Positions 43,551 to 52,775 of a stretch of DNA of 64,000 bases are shown piece after piece. The notes under the pieces are model-generated. The model was not told the origin of the DNA, did no database searches, and was given only the letters and a program-made list of their open reading frames with translations. The stretch is from SFTJ01 sp045613305 (lineage in GTDB: Bacteria > Bacteroidota > Bacteroidia > Bacteroidales > Muribaculaceae), in assembly GCA_045613305.1 (NCBI GenBank), contig JAZLAU010000037.1:19501-83500 (forward strand). The letters are read 5' to 3'. Each line of letters begins with the position of its first letter. Positions within the stretch are counted from its first letter, which is position 1. A program made the translations under genes and the position numbers.

Positions 43551-45578
43551 ATGAACAAGTACATACTACTGCTATTAATCATAGCGTCATCATTTTTCAC
43601 ACCCATTTCAGCAAAAGTTACGCACCTGCTGCCAAAACCCAAACAGGTAACTACAAGCAACGACAAAGCTTTTGCACTAAACAGAGCTGTGAACATAATC
43701 GACACCACAAATTGCTCGGCACTTCAAGAAGTGTTCGTCAACAACGGATGCACCATAGCCAACAACGGCGCACCCGTAACGGTTAATTTGGTAAATTCTA
43801 TTGCCGGCGCTTACGACTACCCATTATATGGATTTGAAAACGAAGCCTACACACTACACGTTACTGCCAACGCTATCAGCATAACAGCCGTTACCCCTAC
43901 AGGGGTGATTCGTGCAGCACAAACCCTTGCTCAACTCGCCGAGGGCTACGACGGCAAACCAATGATTGAAGCAGTTGAAATCACCGATTGGGCCGCCTTT
44001 AAGTTACGCGGATATATGCACGACGTGGGACGCTCTTTCATTAGCATCGACGAACTTAAGAAACACATTCGCCTGCTTTCTCGTTTTAAAATCAACTGCT
44101 TTCACTGGCACTTCACCGAAAACCAAGCATGGCGATTTGAGGTTAAGGCCTATCCCGAACTCACAAGCGAATCCTCAATGACTCGTTTCGCCGGACAATT
44201 CTACACCCAGCAGCAATGCCGCGAACTCAACGCCTATGCTAAACAGCACGGCGTGGTAATTATCCCCGAAATAGACATGCCCGGACATAGCGCTGCTTTT
44301 AAGCGCGCCATGGGCTTTGACATGCAAACCACCAAAGGCGTGAAAGTGCTTACCGAGGTGCTCAACGAAGTGGTAGACGTGTTCCCCGACGCCCCTTACA
44401 TTCACATCGGGGCCGATGAACGACAAATCATCTTCCCTAACTTCTTGCCTCGTATAATCGACCACTTACACAGCCTCGGCAAAAAGGTTGTGGTGTGGAA
44501 CCCTATTAGCGGCGTGAATGTGGCAAGCACAAATTCAGATATGACTCAAATGTGGAGCACTGCAGGCAAAATGATTGACGGACGGCCAAACATCGACTGC
44601 CGCTATAACTACACCAACCATTTCGACGTGTTTGCCGACGTGGTGGGAATTTACCGCAGCAACATATACTACGCCAGCCAAGGCAACAGCAACATTGCCG
44701 GAACTATTTCGGCTTACTGGAACGACCGAATAACACCCACCGAAAGCGACATCATTGCGCAAAACAATATGTATGCCAACGTGCTGGCAAGTGCCGAACG
44801 TGCCTGGATGGGCGGCGGCCAAGACTACATTGAAGTGCTTGGCACCAACTTGCCAAACAGCGGTGAGCAGCACGACGAATTTGCCGACTGGGAACGACGA
44901 TTCCTGTTTCACAAAGCAAACTCTCTCAAAGGTGAGCCAATACCATACGTAAGACAGGCAAACATCAAATGGCGAATAACCGACGCATTTCCTAACGGCG
45001 GCGACATGAACGCTAAACTTCCTCCCGAAACCGAAGGCCTGAAGCCAAGCTACACACTCAACGACTCCACCTATCACACTGGCATTGCCACTGGAGCCGG
45101 AATTTACCTACGTCACACTTGGGGAAACATCATTCCTACCTTCTTCGCCAACCCTCAACTAAACACCACTGCCTACGCTTGGACTTTCGTTTTCAGTCCT
45201 GTGGCTCAAACTGCGGGCGCTCAAATAGAATTCCAAAACTATAGCCGAAGCGAAAAAGACCTTGCCCCTGATTTAGGAAATTGGGACCGAAAAGGTTCTA
45301 AAATTTGGATTAACGACATCGAAGTTACTCCTCCGGCATGGACTAACGCCGGCAAGAAAATCAACAACGAAACCCTGCTCGGTAACGAAAATTTCACCGC
45401 GCGAAAACCAGTGACCGTTAACCTGAAAGCCGGATGGAACAAGGTGATGATTAAGTTGCCATACGTTAAAGCCCACGGCGTGCGACTCAACAAGTGGATG
45501 TTCACTTTCGTACTGACCGACATCGACGGAACAAATGCTCTTGACGGAATAGTTTACTCGCCCGACATGAGCATCTAA
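43551..45578 (+). CDS. Beta-N-acetylhexosaminidase, GH20 family
   Basis: 675 residues with a signal peptide to about 21. An N-terminal GH20b-like domain (about 25-145), then the TIM barrel with GYMHDVGRSFISIDELK, FHWHFTENQAWRFEVKAYPEL, IPEIDMPGHS and the catalytic pair Asp289-Glu290 in HIGADE. Most relatives read HIGGDE; alanine at that place is conservative. After the barrel, about 160 residues of beta-rich sequence resemble a carbohydrate-binding or FN3-like domain. It removes terminal GlcNAc or GalNAc from glycans such as mucin or chitobiose. Forty bases after the coiled-coil gene, with a hairpin downstream. Confidence 0.92.
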   Translation: MNKYILLLLIIASSFFTPISAKVTHLLPKPKQVTTSNDKAFALNRAVNIIDTTNCSALQEVFVNNGCTIANNGAPVTVNLVNSIAGAYDYPLYGFENEAYTLHVTANAISITAVTPTGVIRAAQTLAQLAEGYDGKPMIEAVEITDWAAFKLRGYMHDVGRSFISIDELKKHIRLLSRFKINCFHWHFTENQAWRFEVKAYPELTSESSMTRFAGQFYTQQQCRELNAYAKQHGVVIIPEIDMPGHSAAFKRAMGFDMQTTKGVKVLTEVLNEVVDVFPDAPYIHIGADERQIIFPNFLPRIIDHLHSLGKKVVVWNPISGVNVASTNSDMTQMWSTAGKMIDGRPNIDCRYNYTNHFDVFADVVGIYRSNIYYASQGNSNIAGTISAYWNDRITPTESDIIAQNNMYANVLASAERAWMGGGQDYIEVLGTNLPNSGEQHDEFADWERRFLFHKANSLKGEPIPYVRQANIKWRITDAFPNGGDMNAKLPPETEGLKPSYTLNDSTYHTGIATGAGIYLRHTWGNIIPTFFANPQLNTTAYAWTFVFSPVAQTAGAQIEFQNYSRSEKDLAPDLGNWDRKGSKIWINDIEVTPPAWTNAGKKINNETLLGNENFTARKPVTVNLKAGWNKVMIKLPYVKAHGVRLNKWMFTFVLTDIDGTNALDGIVYSPDMSI

Positions 45579-45710
45579 AAACATCTTTTCCCCCGATGCC
45601 AAAGTAAATATGCACCCACATTTTGCCATTACACAGGGATAATTTTTTTGCTCAAAGTTAATCGTCATGTAGCATAGTCTACATTTATGTCACGACATAC
45701 AAAAAAAACA

Positions 45711-45761
45711 AGCAACGGAATCTTGCCAAGATATCGCTTGACGAGATTCCGCCGCTTTTTT
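45711..45761 (+). terminator. Probable terminator of the GH20 gene
   Basis: AGCAACGGAATCT and AGATTCCGCCGCT form an 11-pair stem with a two-base mismatch around an 18-base loop, followed by six T. Confidence 0.6.
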
Positions 45762-45846
45762 ATGCTATTGACTCTACTGTCTTACCTATATTGCTAAATG
45801 TAGTTTTTACCTCACACCACCAATGCGGCCGTGAACTACAATAATC

Positions 45847-47061
45847 CTATTTTATTTTAGGCAACTCAATGCGGAAAGTGGTCCCTTGGTTAATCTCCGA
45901 CTCCTTCACATATATTTTTCCGCCATGATATTCTTCAATGATTCGCTTCACCAAAGTCAAGCCCAAACCCCAGCCTCGCTTTTTAGTGGTGTAACCAGGG
46001 TGAAACACATTTTTAAAGTTCTTTCGCGATATGCCTTTTCCGCTATCCTTCACATCTATAATAGCCACATCGCCGCCATCAAACACACTAATCTGCAACG
46101 AGCCCTCGCCCTGCATAGCATCAACAGCGTTTTTAGTGAGATTTTCCATCACCCATTCAAACAGCGACTGACACATTTTCACCGCACAATTCTCGTCGTC
46201 GCTAGTGTTGATAGTGAGCACCACACGTTTCGAAATGCGGTTTCGCATATATTCCAAACTCGCCACCACACTCTCATTGATGAACGCAATGTCCATTTCG
46301 GGTTTAGAACCTATTTTCGAGAATCGGTCGGCTATCACCGAAAGCCTATGCACATCCTTATCCATGTCGCGCACTATGTCTTTATCTACGTCAAGAGTTT
46401 CAAGCATCTGAGTCCAAGCCATAAGCGACGATATTGGAGTGCCAAGTTGGTGAGCAGTTTCCTTCGATAAGCCTACCCACACCTTGTTTTGCTCAGCCTT
46501 TTTAACCGATATCAATGCAAAATAAACCACAGCAATAAATATCAGCATCACCACCAACTCTATGTAGGGGAAATAGGCCAAGCGATAGAGCACCGTAGAA
46601 TCCTCATAATAGAGATATTGCGTGGTGTTGTCATCAATCTTTATTGTGATAATGTTATTTGAGCGTTTCAGGCGCTGCAACTTATCGCGCAAATACTGCA
46701 AGTTGGCTTCCGTAGTTTTCCATGGCGAAAAACTATCAACAGGTTCGGGCAAAACAAAGTTACGATGCAGCAAAATCTCATCGTTGGCATCGGCAAGCAA
46801 CACCGGAATGGTGTTATTACGCTCAATGATGCTCAGCAAAAAGTTGATTTGCGATTCAGGCATTTCCTCAGCCGAAACAGCCGACGATGCCAATTGCTTG
46901 GTCGCATCGGCCCAAATCTCCATTCGCTCACGCTCCTGCTGAGAAAGGTCCTCAACCAACTTATTGCTTATGTATAGAAACGACCCCACCAATAGCAATG
47001 CCACGACAAAGAATGCCGCTTTCCATATCTTTCGCGCGTCGTATATACTTTTTAATTTCAC
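45847..47061 (-). CDS. Sensor histidine kinase
   Basis: 404 residues with two membrane segments (about 14-32 and 165-185) flanking a 130-residue periplasmic part with no recognised sensor domain. H-box SKETAHQLGTPISSL with His204, N-box ENLTKNAVDAM, G1 DSGKGI and G2 GWGLGLTLVKR are complete. No HAMP domain is clear. The start codon is GTG at 47061 because the next ATG would cut off the first membrane segment. No response regulator is next to it; the gene before it on the same strand is a HAD phosphatase, 38 bases upstream. Confidence 0.9.
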   Translation of the reverse strand: MKLKSIYDARKIWKAAFFVVALLLVGSFLYISNKLVEDLSQQERERMEIWADATKQLASSAVSAEEMPESQINFLLSIIERNNTIPVLLADANDEILLHRNFVLPEPVDSFSPWKTTEANLQYLRDKLQRLKRSNNIITIKIDDNTTQYLYYEDSTVLYRLAYFPYIELVVMLIFIAVVYFALISVKKAEQNKVWVGLSKETAHQLGTPISSLMAWTQMLETLDVDKDIVRDMDKDVHRLSVIADRFSKIGSKPEMDIAFINESVVASLEYMRNRISKRVVLTINTSDDENCAVKMCQSLFEWVMENLTKNAVDAMQGEGSLQISVFDGGDVAIIDVKDSGKGISRKNFKNVFHPGYTTKKRGWGLGLTLVKRIIEEYHGGKIYVKESEINQGTTFRIELPKIK

Positions 47062-47099
47062 TGCCTGCAGTTGTTAAGTTATTATTCCGTGTTATAAAG

Positions 47100-47954
47100 T
47101 TAACGAGAAAATCGTTGATATATTGCTTTTGCGTCTTGCTCTATCCATCGCGCCACGCTGTCGGTTGTGTTTGCCCCTATTATTTCGTGAGCCTGCTCAA
47201 GCACCTCGGGAAAGGCATTCGACACTGCCACACTATGATTGGCCACAGCCATCATGGGCAAATCGTTGCGATTGTCGCCAAACACCACCACACGATTGGC
47301 ACCCACCTCCTGCGCCAATGCCGTTATGGCCTGCGCCTTAGAGGTGCCAGCCGAATACACCTCTAAGATGCCATATTCGGGATTAAAAATGTCGTGATAG
47401 CACACCGGCGAACAGTTGACCTCGCTCGTTATCTCATCGTAAATACCTTTTAGCCTATCGTAGCGGTCAATCGAAAAAATTATCATTGCCTTATGTTCCT
47501 CTGAGCCATAGCCCTGCCCCAAACAGAAACGCTTCATTGCTCCACCCGAACGCGGGACAACAAATTCGCGCTCCTGCACCGACAATTCGGCACTATGATA
47601 GGCTTCAATTATGCCCTCGCGCTGACGATACACAAACGGACGCACACCGTGCTTGGCATAGATGTCGACTATCTTGCTTATGGAATGCTCGTCGATGGTT
47701 CGCACATTAGTGTAATTGCCATTATGCCACATGGCAGCACCGGCCATGGCTATCATCGGCAACTTCACGTGCACCCTCTCCATTATTGGCACCATAGTGG
47801 CCGGCGTGCGCGCTGTGGCACAAGTAAACATTGCACCATAGCTATCGATGGCCCTATTTAGCATCTCCACGGTTGCCTCCGACAGCTGCGAGTCGTTGCC
47901 CAACAACGTGCCATCAAGGTCACTAACATATAATGTGCGTACTTCTTGCTCCAT
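47100..47954 (-). CDS. HAD family Cof-type phosphatase
   Basis: 284 residues from the ATG at 47954. The frame is open further upstream to 48050, but a -7 promoter element at 48026-48033 lies inside that extension, so the shorter start is preferred. Motif I is VSDLDGTLLGN (near 9-19), motif II is TCATART, and the C2-type cap ends in FGDNRNDLPMMAVANHSVAVSNA, the Cof-family signature with the Asp pair that binds magnesium. Such enzymes dephosphorylate sugar phosphates or cofactors; the substrate is not deducible. First gene of a pair with the histidine kinase. Confidence 0.9.
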   Translation of the reverse strand: MEQEVRTLYVSDLDGTLLGNDSQLSEATVEMLNRAIDSYGAMFTCATARTPATMVPIMERVHVKLPMIAMAGAAMWHNGNYTNVRTIDEHSISKIVDIYAKHGVRPFVYRQREGIIEAYHSAELSVQEREFVVPRSGGAMKRFCLGQGYGSEEHKAMIIFSIDRYDRLKGIYDEITSEVNCSPVCYHDIFNPEYGILEVYSAGTSKAQAITALAQEVGANRVVVFGDNRNDLPMMAVANHSVAVSNAFPEVLEQAHEIIGANTTDSVARWIEQDAKAIYQRFSR

Positions 47955-48025
47955 AATAATCCATTTTTTATTGAGATGCTCAAACTCAAACATTATGCCA
48001 TGCCCTATGTTTGCATCAACGAACA

Positions 48026-48033
48026 CAAATTTA
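48026..48033 (-). promoter_or_regulatory. Promoter -7 element of the HAD-histidine kinase pair
   Basis: TAAATTTG on the minus strand, 72 bases before the preferred ATG. Confidence 0.45.
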
Positions 48034-48150
48034 ATCATTATTGCCAACAATTACCCATTTTTACCCTCTAAATAACCCCAAAAGAGTAACCTAAAAGTCA
48101 GCATAAAAGGCCATTTTACGCATAAAATCAATAAAAATGAACCGAAATGT

Positions 48151-48181
48151 TTGATTATTAGCACTAAACTTTGTACCTTTG
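48151..48181 (+). promoter_or_regulatory. Promoter of the yceD-rpmF-fabH-era-der string
   Basis: TTG at 48151-48153, 20 bases, TACCTTTG at 48174-48181: a full match. The transcript should begin near 48188, which excludes any yceD start codon before that. Confidence 0.75.
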
Positions 48182-48203
48182 CACCGATTTAACTAAAACT
48201 ATC

Positions 48204-48812
48204 TTGGCAAAGTTATCTACTTACAGCATCCCTTTACGCGGAGCACAGCATGGCACAGAGCATTACGAACTAATGCTCGATGAGGAATTTTTCCAAACAA
48301 TGGAAAGTTCTGACATACTTGGCGGCGCAGTAAAAGTGGACTTAACAGTGCGTAAGTCGAGCGAGGCCATCTACTTCGATTTCGTATGCAAAGGCGAAGT
48401 GATGATAGCATGCAACCGCTGCATGGAGCCAATGAAGCACGAGGTTGACACCGACTACCAATTGGCAGTTAAATTTGGGGACGAATACAACGACGAAACC
48501 GATGGCGTGTTGATAGTTCCCGATAGTGACAACGACTTGAATGTAGCATCGATAATCTACGATACCGTGGCACTGGCTATTCCTATTAGTCATGTTCACC
48601 CCGAAGGAGAATGCGATGAGTCGATGTGGGAAGTGCTCAAAGCGCACACCGCCCACAACATCAACGAAGATGACTTGGAATATGGCACCTACGACGATGA
48701 CGACGACACTCAAGACGATGCCACTCTTAACGACGAGATTAATGAAGGCAGCATTGACCCTCGCTGGGCTGAACTGCTAAAACTGAAAGATAATAATTTA
48801 AAAAACAAATAA
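48204..48812 (+). CDS. YceD/DUF177 family protein (23S rRNA accumulation protein)
   Basis: 202 residues if it starts at the TTG at 48204 (LAKLSTYSIPLRG). The frame is open 11 codons upstream, but those codons overlap the -7 box of the promoter, so they cannot be in the mRNA; the first in-frame ATG (M of MLDEEFF) would cut into the fold. The CNRCMEP segment (two Cys) and the VHPEGECDE segment (one Cys) with PRWAELLKL at the end are DUF177 hallmarks. The family is encoded next to rpmF in most bacteria and affects 23S rRNA levels. A run of Asp lies near the C-terminus. Confidence 0.88.
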   Translation: MAKLSTYSIPLRGAQHGTEHYELMLDEEFFQTMESSDILGGAVKVDLTVRKSSEAIYFDFVCKGEVMIACNRCMEPMKHEVDTDYQLAVKFGDEYNDETDGVLIVPDSDNDLNVASIIYDTVALAIPISHVHPEGECDESMWEVLKAHTAHNINEDDLEYGTYDDDDDTQDDATLNDEINEGSIDPRWAELLKLKDNNLKNK

Positions 48813-48818
48813 AAGAAA

Positions 48819-49004
48819 ATGGCACATCCTAAACGTAAACAATCAAAGACTCGCACAGCCAAGAGAAGAACTCACGACAAGGCTGTAACCCCAACTTTGG
48901 CAATCTGCTCAAATTGTGGTGCATGGCATGTATACCACACAGTATGTCCTGAATGTGGTTACTATAGAGGCCAAATCGCTATTGAAAAAGAAGCTGCAGT
49001 TTAA
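48819..49004 (+). CDS. rpmF: 50S ribosomal protein L32
   Basis: 61 residues. Basic start MAHPKRKQSKTRTAKRR and the zinc-ribbon cysteines CSNCG ... CPECGYY are standard for L32. It is six bases after yceD and shares its transcript. An inverted repeat with a T-run follows before fabH. Confidence 0.98.
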   Translation: MAHPKRKQSKTRTAKRRTHDKAVTPTLAICSNCGAWHVYHTVCPECGYYRGQIAIEKEAAV

Positions 49005-49042
49005 TTTCTGCACACAATAAATATTCAATAGAGAAAAATAAA

Positions 49043-49099
49043 ATATCCTAAATAATACCGCATCAATTTACACATGCCTTATAATTTAGGATATATTTT
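49043..49099 (+). terminator. Terminator or attenuator between rpmF and fabH
   Basis: ATATCCTAAAT (49043-49053) pairs perfectly with ATTTAGGATAT (49084-49094) around a 30-base loop, followed by ATTTTT. The AU-rich stem is weak, so partial termination would lower fabH relative to rpmF. Confidence 0.55.
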
Positions 49100-49123
49100 T
49101 ACATTCTAACTATATCAGAATCT

Positions 49124-50107
49124 ATGCTAAACGCAAAGATAAGCGGAATCGCTTCCTATATTCCTGACTACATCCTCACAAACGATGAGTTGTCGACTAT
49201 GGTCGACACCAACGACGAGTGGATTACCACACGCGTTGGCATCAAGGAACGTCGCATTCTAAAAGGCGAGGAAATGGGCAGTTCGGTGATGGGTACAAAA
49301 GCCATCAACAAACTACTTGCCGAAACAGGAGTTAAGCCTGAAGAAATCGACCTTTTGATTTGCGCGACAACTAACCCCGACTACCGCTTCCCTTCTACCG
49401 CTTCAGTAATGATTGGTAACTGCGGATTGGTTAACTGCTATGGATTTGACGTGCAAGCAGCGTGCGCTGGCTTCATCGTCACTCTTCAACAAGCAGCAGC
49501 CTACGTTCGTAGCGGTATGTACAAAAAGGTTATCGTTTGTGCTGCTGAACAAATGTCAAGCATGACCAATTATCAAGACCGTACCACTTGCCCACTTTTC
49601 GGCGACGCTGCAGCCGCTGTGCTTGTTGAGCCTACCGAAGAAGAAGGCATCGGTATCATTGACGGTGTGTTCCATGTTGAAGCCGACCAAGAACACCTTC
49701 TTATGAAGGCCGGTGGCTCGGTACGCCCTGCTTCACACGAAACTGTTGATGCACAAGAACACTTCGTATATCAGGAAGGTAGAGCCGTTTACAAAAACGC
49801 TGTTACCGATATGCTCACTTCAAGCCAAGACATCCTTAACCGCAACAACTTGGCTATTGAAGAGGTGAAATATTTCATCCCTCACCAAGCTAACTTGCGC
49901 ATTATCGAAGCCGTGGCCGGACGCCTCGGCATCACCGAAGAACAAGCGCTGGTTAACATCCAACTTCGCGGCAACACAAGCGGCGCTTCTATCCCTTTGT
50001 GTATGGACGAAAACAAGGATAAGTTTAAGAAGGGCGATAAGATTTTGCTTACAGCATTCGGCGCTGGCTTCACTTGGGGAGCCATGTACATCGTTTGGGC
50101 TTACTAA
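49124..50107 (+). CDS. fabH: Beta-ketoacyl-ACP synthase III
   Basis: 327 residues. The catalytic triad is visible: Cys114 in QAACAGF, His254 in PHQANLRI and Asn284 in RGNTSGASIP. The FGDAAAAVLVE and DTNDEWITTRVGIKERR segments are FabH-specific. It condenses acetyl- or branched acyl-CoA with malonyl-ACP to start fatty acid synthesis. plsX, often between rpmF and fabH elsewhere, is absent here. Confidence 0.97.
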   Translation: MLNAKISGIASYIPDYILTNDELSTMVDTNDEWITTRVGIKERRILKGEEMGSSVMGTKAINKLLAETGVKPEEIDLLICATTNPDYRFPSTASVMIGNCGLVNCYGFDVQAACAGFIVTLQQAAAYVRSGMYKKVIVCAAEQMSSMTNYQDRTTCPLFGDAAAAVLVEPTEEEGIGIIDGVFHVEADQEHLLMKAGGSVRPASHETVDAQEHFVYQEGRAVYKNAVTDMLTSSQDILNRNNLAIEEVKYFIPHQANLRIIEAVAGRLGITEEQALVNIQLRGNTSGASIPLCMDENKDKFKKGDKILLTAFGAGFTWGAMYIVWAY

Positions 50108-50168
50108 TATCCTAATTAACGCAAATACTATTCGGATTTATCCGGATTATTTTTAATAAACAGAAAAT

Positions 50169-50213
50169 GCATCAACTCTATATAAACTATTATATAGCAG
50201 TGATGCGTTTTTT
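50169..50213 (+). terminator. Terminator after fabH
   Basis: GCATCA/TGATGC outer stem and CTATATA/TATATAG inner stem, followed by six T. Confidence 0.75.
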
Positions 50214-50310
50214 GTCATTAAATAACACAACCCAAGTTCCGCACGTTAGGCACTTGGAAAAAACAACTTTTGTTTAACGATTTTTTTGATTACCACAAAT
50301 CTCTCTTAAC

Positions 50311-51198
50311 ATGGCACATAAAGCAGGTTTTGTAAACATCGTCGGCAACCCGAATGTGGGCAAATCAACCCTTATGAACATTCTTGTGGGCGAACGAATG
50401 TCGATTATCACGGCCAAAGCACAAACCACACGCCACCGCATCACTGGCATCGTCAACACCGACGACTATCAGATTGTGTTTGGCGACACTCCGGGTGTGC
50501 TCGACCCAAAGTATAAACTGCAAAAAAGCATGCTCGACTTCTCGCTCGAAGCACTAATCGACGCCGACATCTTGATTTACGTTACCGACGTGGTGGAATC
50601 GCCTACTAAAAACCAGGCCTTCCTCGACAAGGTAGCGAAAGAACAAATTCCTGTGATTTTGGTAATCAACAAAATCGATTTGCTCAAAGGTCAAGACGAC
50701 CTTCTTGAGATTATCGACCGATGGAAAGTCATTCTGCCCAACGCCGAAGTGTTCCCAACCTCGGCTATTGTCAACTTCAATGTCAACAACTTGCTTAACC
50801 GCGTCATTGAACTGCTGCCCGAATGTCCTCCTTACTTCGGAAAAGACGCCCTCACCGACAAGCCGGCACGATTTTTCGTGACCGAAATTGTGCGCGAAAA
50901 AATCCTCCTTAACTACGATAAGGAAGTGCCTTACGCAACCCAGGTGATTGTGGAAAAATTTGACGAAAAAGAGGAGTCAATCCATATAATGGTGGTAATC
51001 TATGTGGAGCGCGACAGCCAAAAAGGAATCATCATTGGCCAAGGCGGCAAAAAACTAAAGCACCTTGGCATCGAGGCTCGTAAAGACATCGAAACCTTCT
51101 TTGGCAAGCGAGTGTTCTTAGAAATGTTCGTTAAGGTTGAACACGACTGGCGCAACCGCGAAAACAAGCTCCGCGAATTTGGCTACATCGAAAAGTAA
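50311..51198 (+). CDS. era: GTPase Era
   Basis: 295 residues. G1 GNPNVGKST (12-20), G3 GDTPG, G4 NKID (near 131), and a C-terminal KH domain with GIIIGQGGKKLKHLGIEARKD that binds the 3' end of 16S rRNA. Essential for 30S subunit assembly. der follows 60 bases downstream. Confidence 0.97.
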   Translation: MAHKAGFVNIVGNPNVGKSTLMNILVGERMSIITAKAQTTRHRITGIVNTDDYQIVFGDTPGVLDPKYKLQKSMLDFSLEALIDADILIYVTDVVESPTKNQAFLDKVAKEQIPVILVINKIDLLKGQDDLLEIIDRWKVILPNAEVFPTSAIVNFNVNNLLNRVIELLPECPPYFGKDALTDKPARFFVTEIVREKILLNYDKEVPYATQVIVEKFDEKEESIHIMVVIYVERDSQKGIIIGQGGKKLKHLGIEARKDIETFFGKRVFLEMFVKVEHDWRNRENKLREFGYIEK

Positions 51199-51258
51199 AT
51201 CTTTACTCTCTCGATGTGGGGACTGAATATTAACATCTAAAAAAAGTTTTTTACACTA

Positions 51259-52575
51259 ATGGGAAAATTAGTAGCAATCGTAGGACGCCCTAACGTGGGC
51301 AAATCTACCCTCTTCAACCGCCTAACCGAAACCCGCAACGCTATCGTCAACGACACATCGGGCACCACTCGCGACCGCCAATACGGCAAGGTGCTATGGA
51401 ACGGCGAAGAATTCTCAATCGTCGACACCGGCGGTTGGGTAGTTAACAGCGACGACATCTTCGAAGAAGAAATCAACAAACAAGTGGCTTTGGCCATCGA
51501 AGAAGCCGACGTGATTCTGTTTATGGTCGACATCAAAAACGGTGTTACCGACCTCGACGACCACGTGGCCAACATTTTGCGCCGAAGCAAAAAGCCAATC
51601 ATACTTGTCACCAACAAGGCCGACAACAACGAAGGCATATATGGTGCTGCCGAATTCTATTCACTCGGATTGGGCGACCCAATGTCGATTTCGGCCATCA
51701 ACGGCTCGGGCACTGGCGACCTTCTTGACGAAATTCTGAAACTTATGCCCGACAACGCCGAAATGGACGAGCAACTCGAAGAAATTCCTCGTTTTGCTAT
51801 CGTCGGACGCCCTAACGCCGGAAAATCGTCAATCATCAACGCATTCATTGGCGAAGAACGCAACATCGTTACCGACATCGCCGGAACCACCCGCGACAGC
51901 ATTTACACTCGCTACAACAAATTTGGTTTCGACTTCTACCTTGTTGACACTGCCGGTATCCGAAAGAAGACAAAGGTCAACGAAGACATCGAATACTACT
52001 CTGTTATTCGAAGCATCCGCGCCATCGAAAACAGCGACGTGTGCATTTTGATGATTGACGCAACTCGCGGTATCGAGTCGCAAGACGCAAACATTTTCTC
52101 TCTTATCCAAAAGAACAAAAAGGGATTGGTGGTGTGCGTCAATAAGTGGGACCTCGTGGAAAACAAGAGCGTTGACGCAATCAAAACAATGGAAAATGCA
52201 ATTCGCAGCCGATTTGCTCCGTTCACCGACTTCCCTATAATTTTCGGTTCGGCTCTAACCAAGCAACGCATCTACAAAGTGCTCGAAACTGCTGCCGAAG
52301 TGTATAAGAACCGCCAACGCAAGGTGCCTACATCTAAACTTAACACCGTGATGCAAGAAGTGATAGCGGCTTACCCACCACCAGCAAACAAGGGTAAGTA
52401 TGTGAAAATTAAATACATCACCATGCTTAAGGATGCTGTTGTTCCTTCATTTGTGTTCTTCTGCAACTTGCCTCAATGGGTGAAAGACCCTTACAAGCGC
52501 TATCTTGAAAACAAGATTCGCGAAAACTGGGACTACAGCGGCACTCCTATCAACATTTTCATGCGCGAAAAGTAA
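51259..52575 (+). CDS. der: GTPase Der (EngA)
   Basis: 438 residues, two tandem G domains (GRPNVGKST at 8-16 and GRPNAGKSS near 183-191, with DTGG and DTAG switch motifs, NKAD and NKWD base-recognition motifs) and the C-terminal KH-like domain. It acts in 50S subunit maturation. Last gene of the string; a strong terminator follows. Confidence 0.98.
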   Translation: MGKLVAIVGRPNVGKSTLFNRLTETRNAIVNDTSGTTRDRQYGKVLWNGEEFSIVDTGGWVVNSDDIFEEEINKQVALAIEEADVILFMVDIKNGVTDLDDHVANILRRSKKPIILVTNKADNNEGIYGAAEFYSLGLGDPMSISAINGSGTGDLLDEILKLMPDNAEMDEQLEEIPRFAIVGRPNAGKSSIINAFIGEERNIVTDIAGTTRDSIYTRYNKFGFDFYLVDTAGIRKKTKVNEDIEYYSVIRSIRAIENSDVCILMIDATRGIESQDANIFSLIQKNKKGLVVCVNKWDLVENKSVDAIKTMENAIRSRFAPFTDFPIIFGSALTKQRIYKVLETAAEVYKNRQRKVPTSKLNTVMQEVIAAYPPPANKGKYVKIKYITMLKDAVVPSFVFFCNLPQWVKDPYKRYLENKIRENWDYSGTPINIFMREK

Positions 52576-52597
52576 TTGAATACCTACACATAACACT

Positions 52598-52634
52598 GCG
52601 CCACCTGCCACATCGGGCCGGTGGCGCTTTTTTT
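52598..52634 (+). terminator. Terminator of der
   Basis: GCGCCACC/GGTGGCGC stem followed by seven T. Confidence 0.9.
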
Positions 52635-52711
52635 GTTTTGCACACAAGCCTCCTATAACACCGCGATTGCAGGCATAACGCAAAATCTTGCCACATACCC
52701 ACAACATTAGT

Positions 52712-52742
52712 TTGCTAATTTCAAGTTTTATTTTTAGATTTG
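52712..52742 (+). promoter_or_regulatory. Promoter of the GT9 gene
   Basis: TTG at 52712-52714, 20 bases, TAGATTTG at 52735-52742. It overlaps the open frame upstream of the ATG at 52776 and so fixes the start there. Confidence 0.75.
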
Positions 52743-52775
52743 TGTCAATTAAAAAAGCAGCAAAAACAATTCAAC

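Noticed and set aside
47955..48050. N-terminal extension of the HAD phosphatase
   Set aside because: A -7 element lies within it, and the HAD motif I is at the normal distance from the ATG at 47954.
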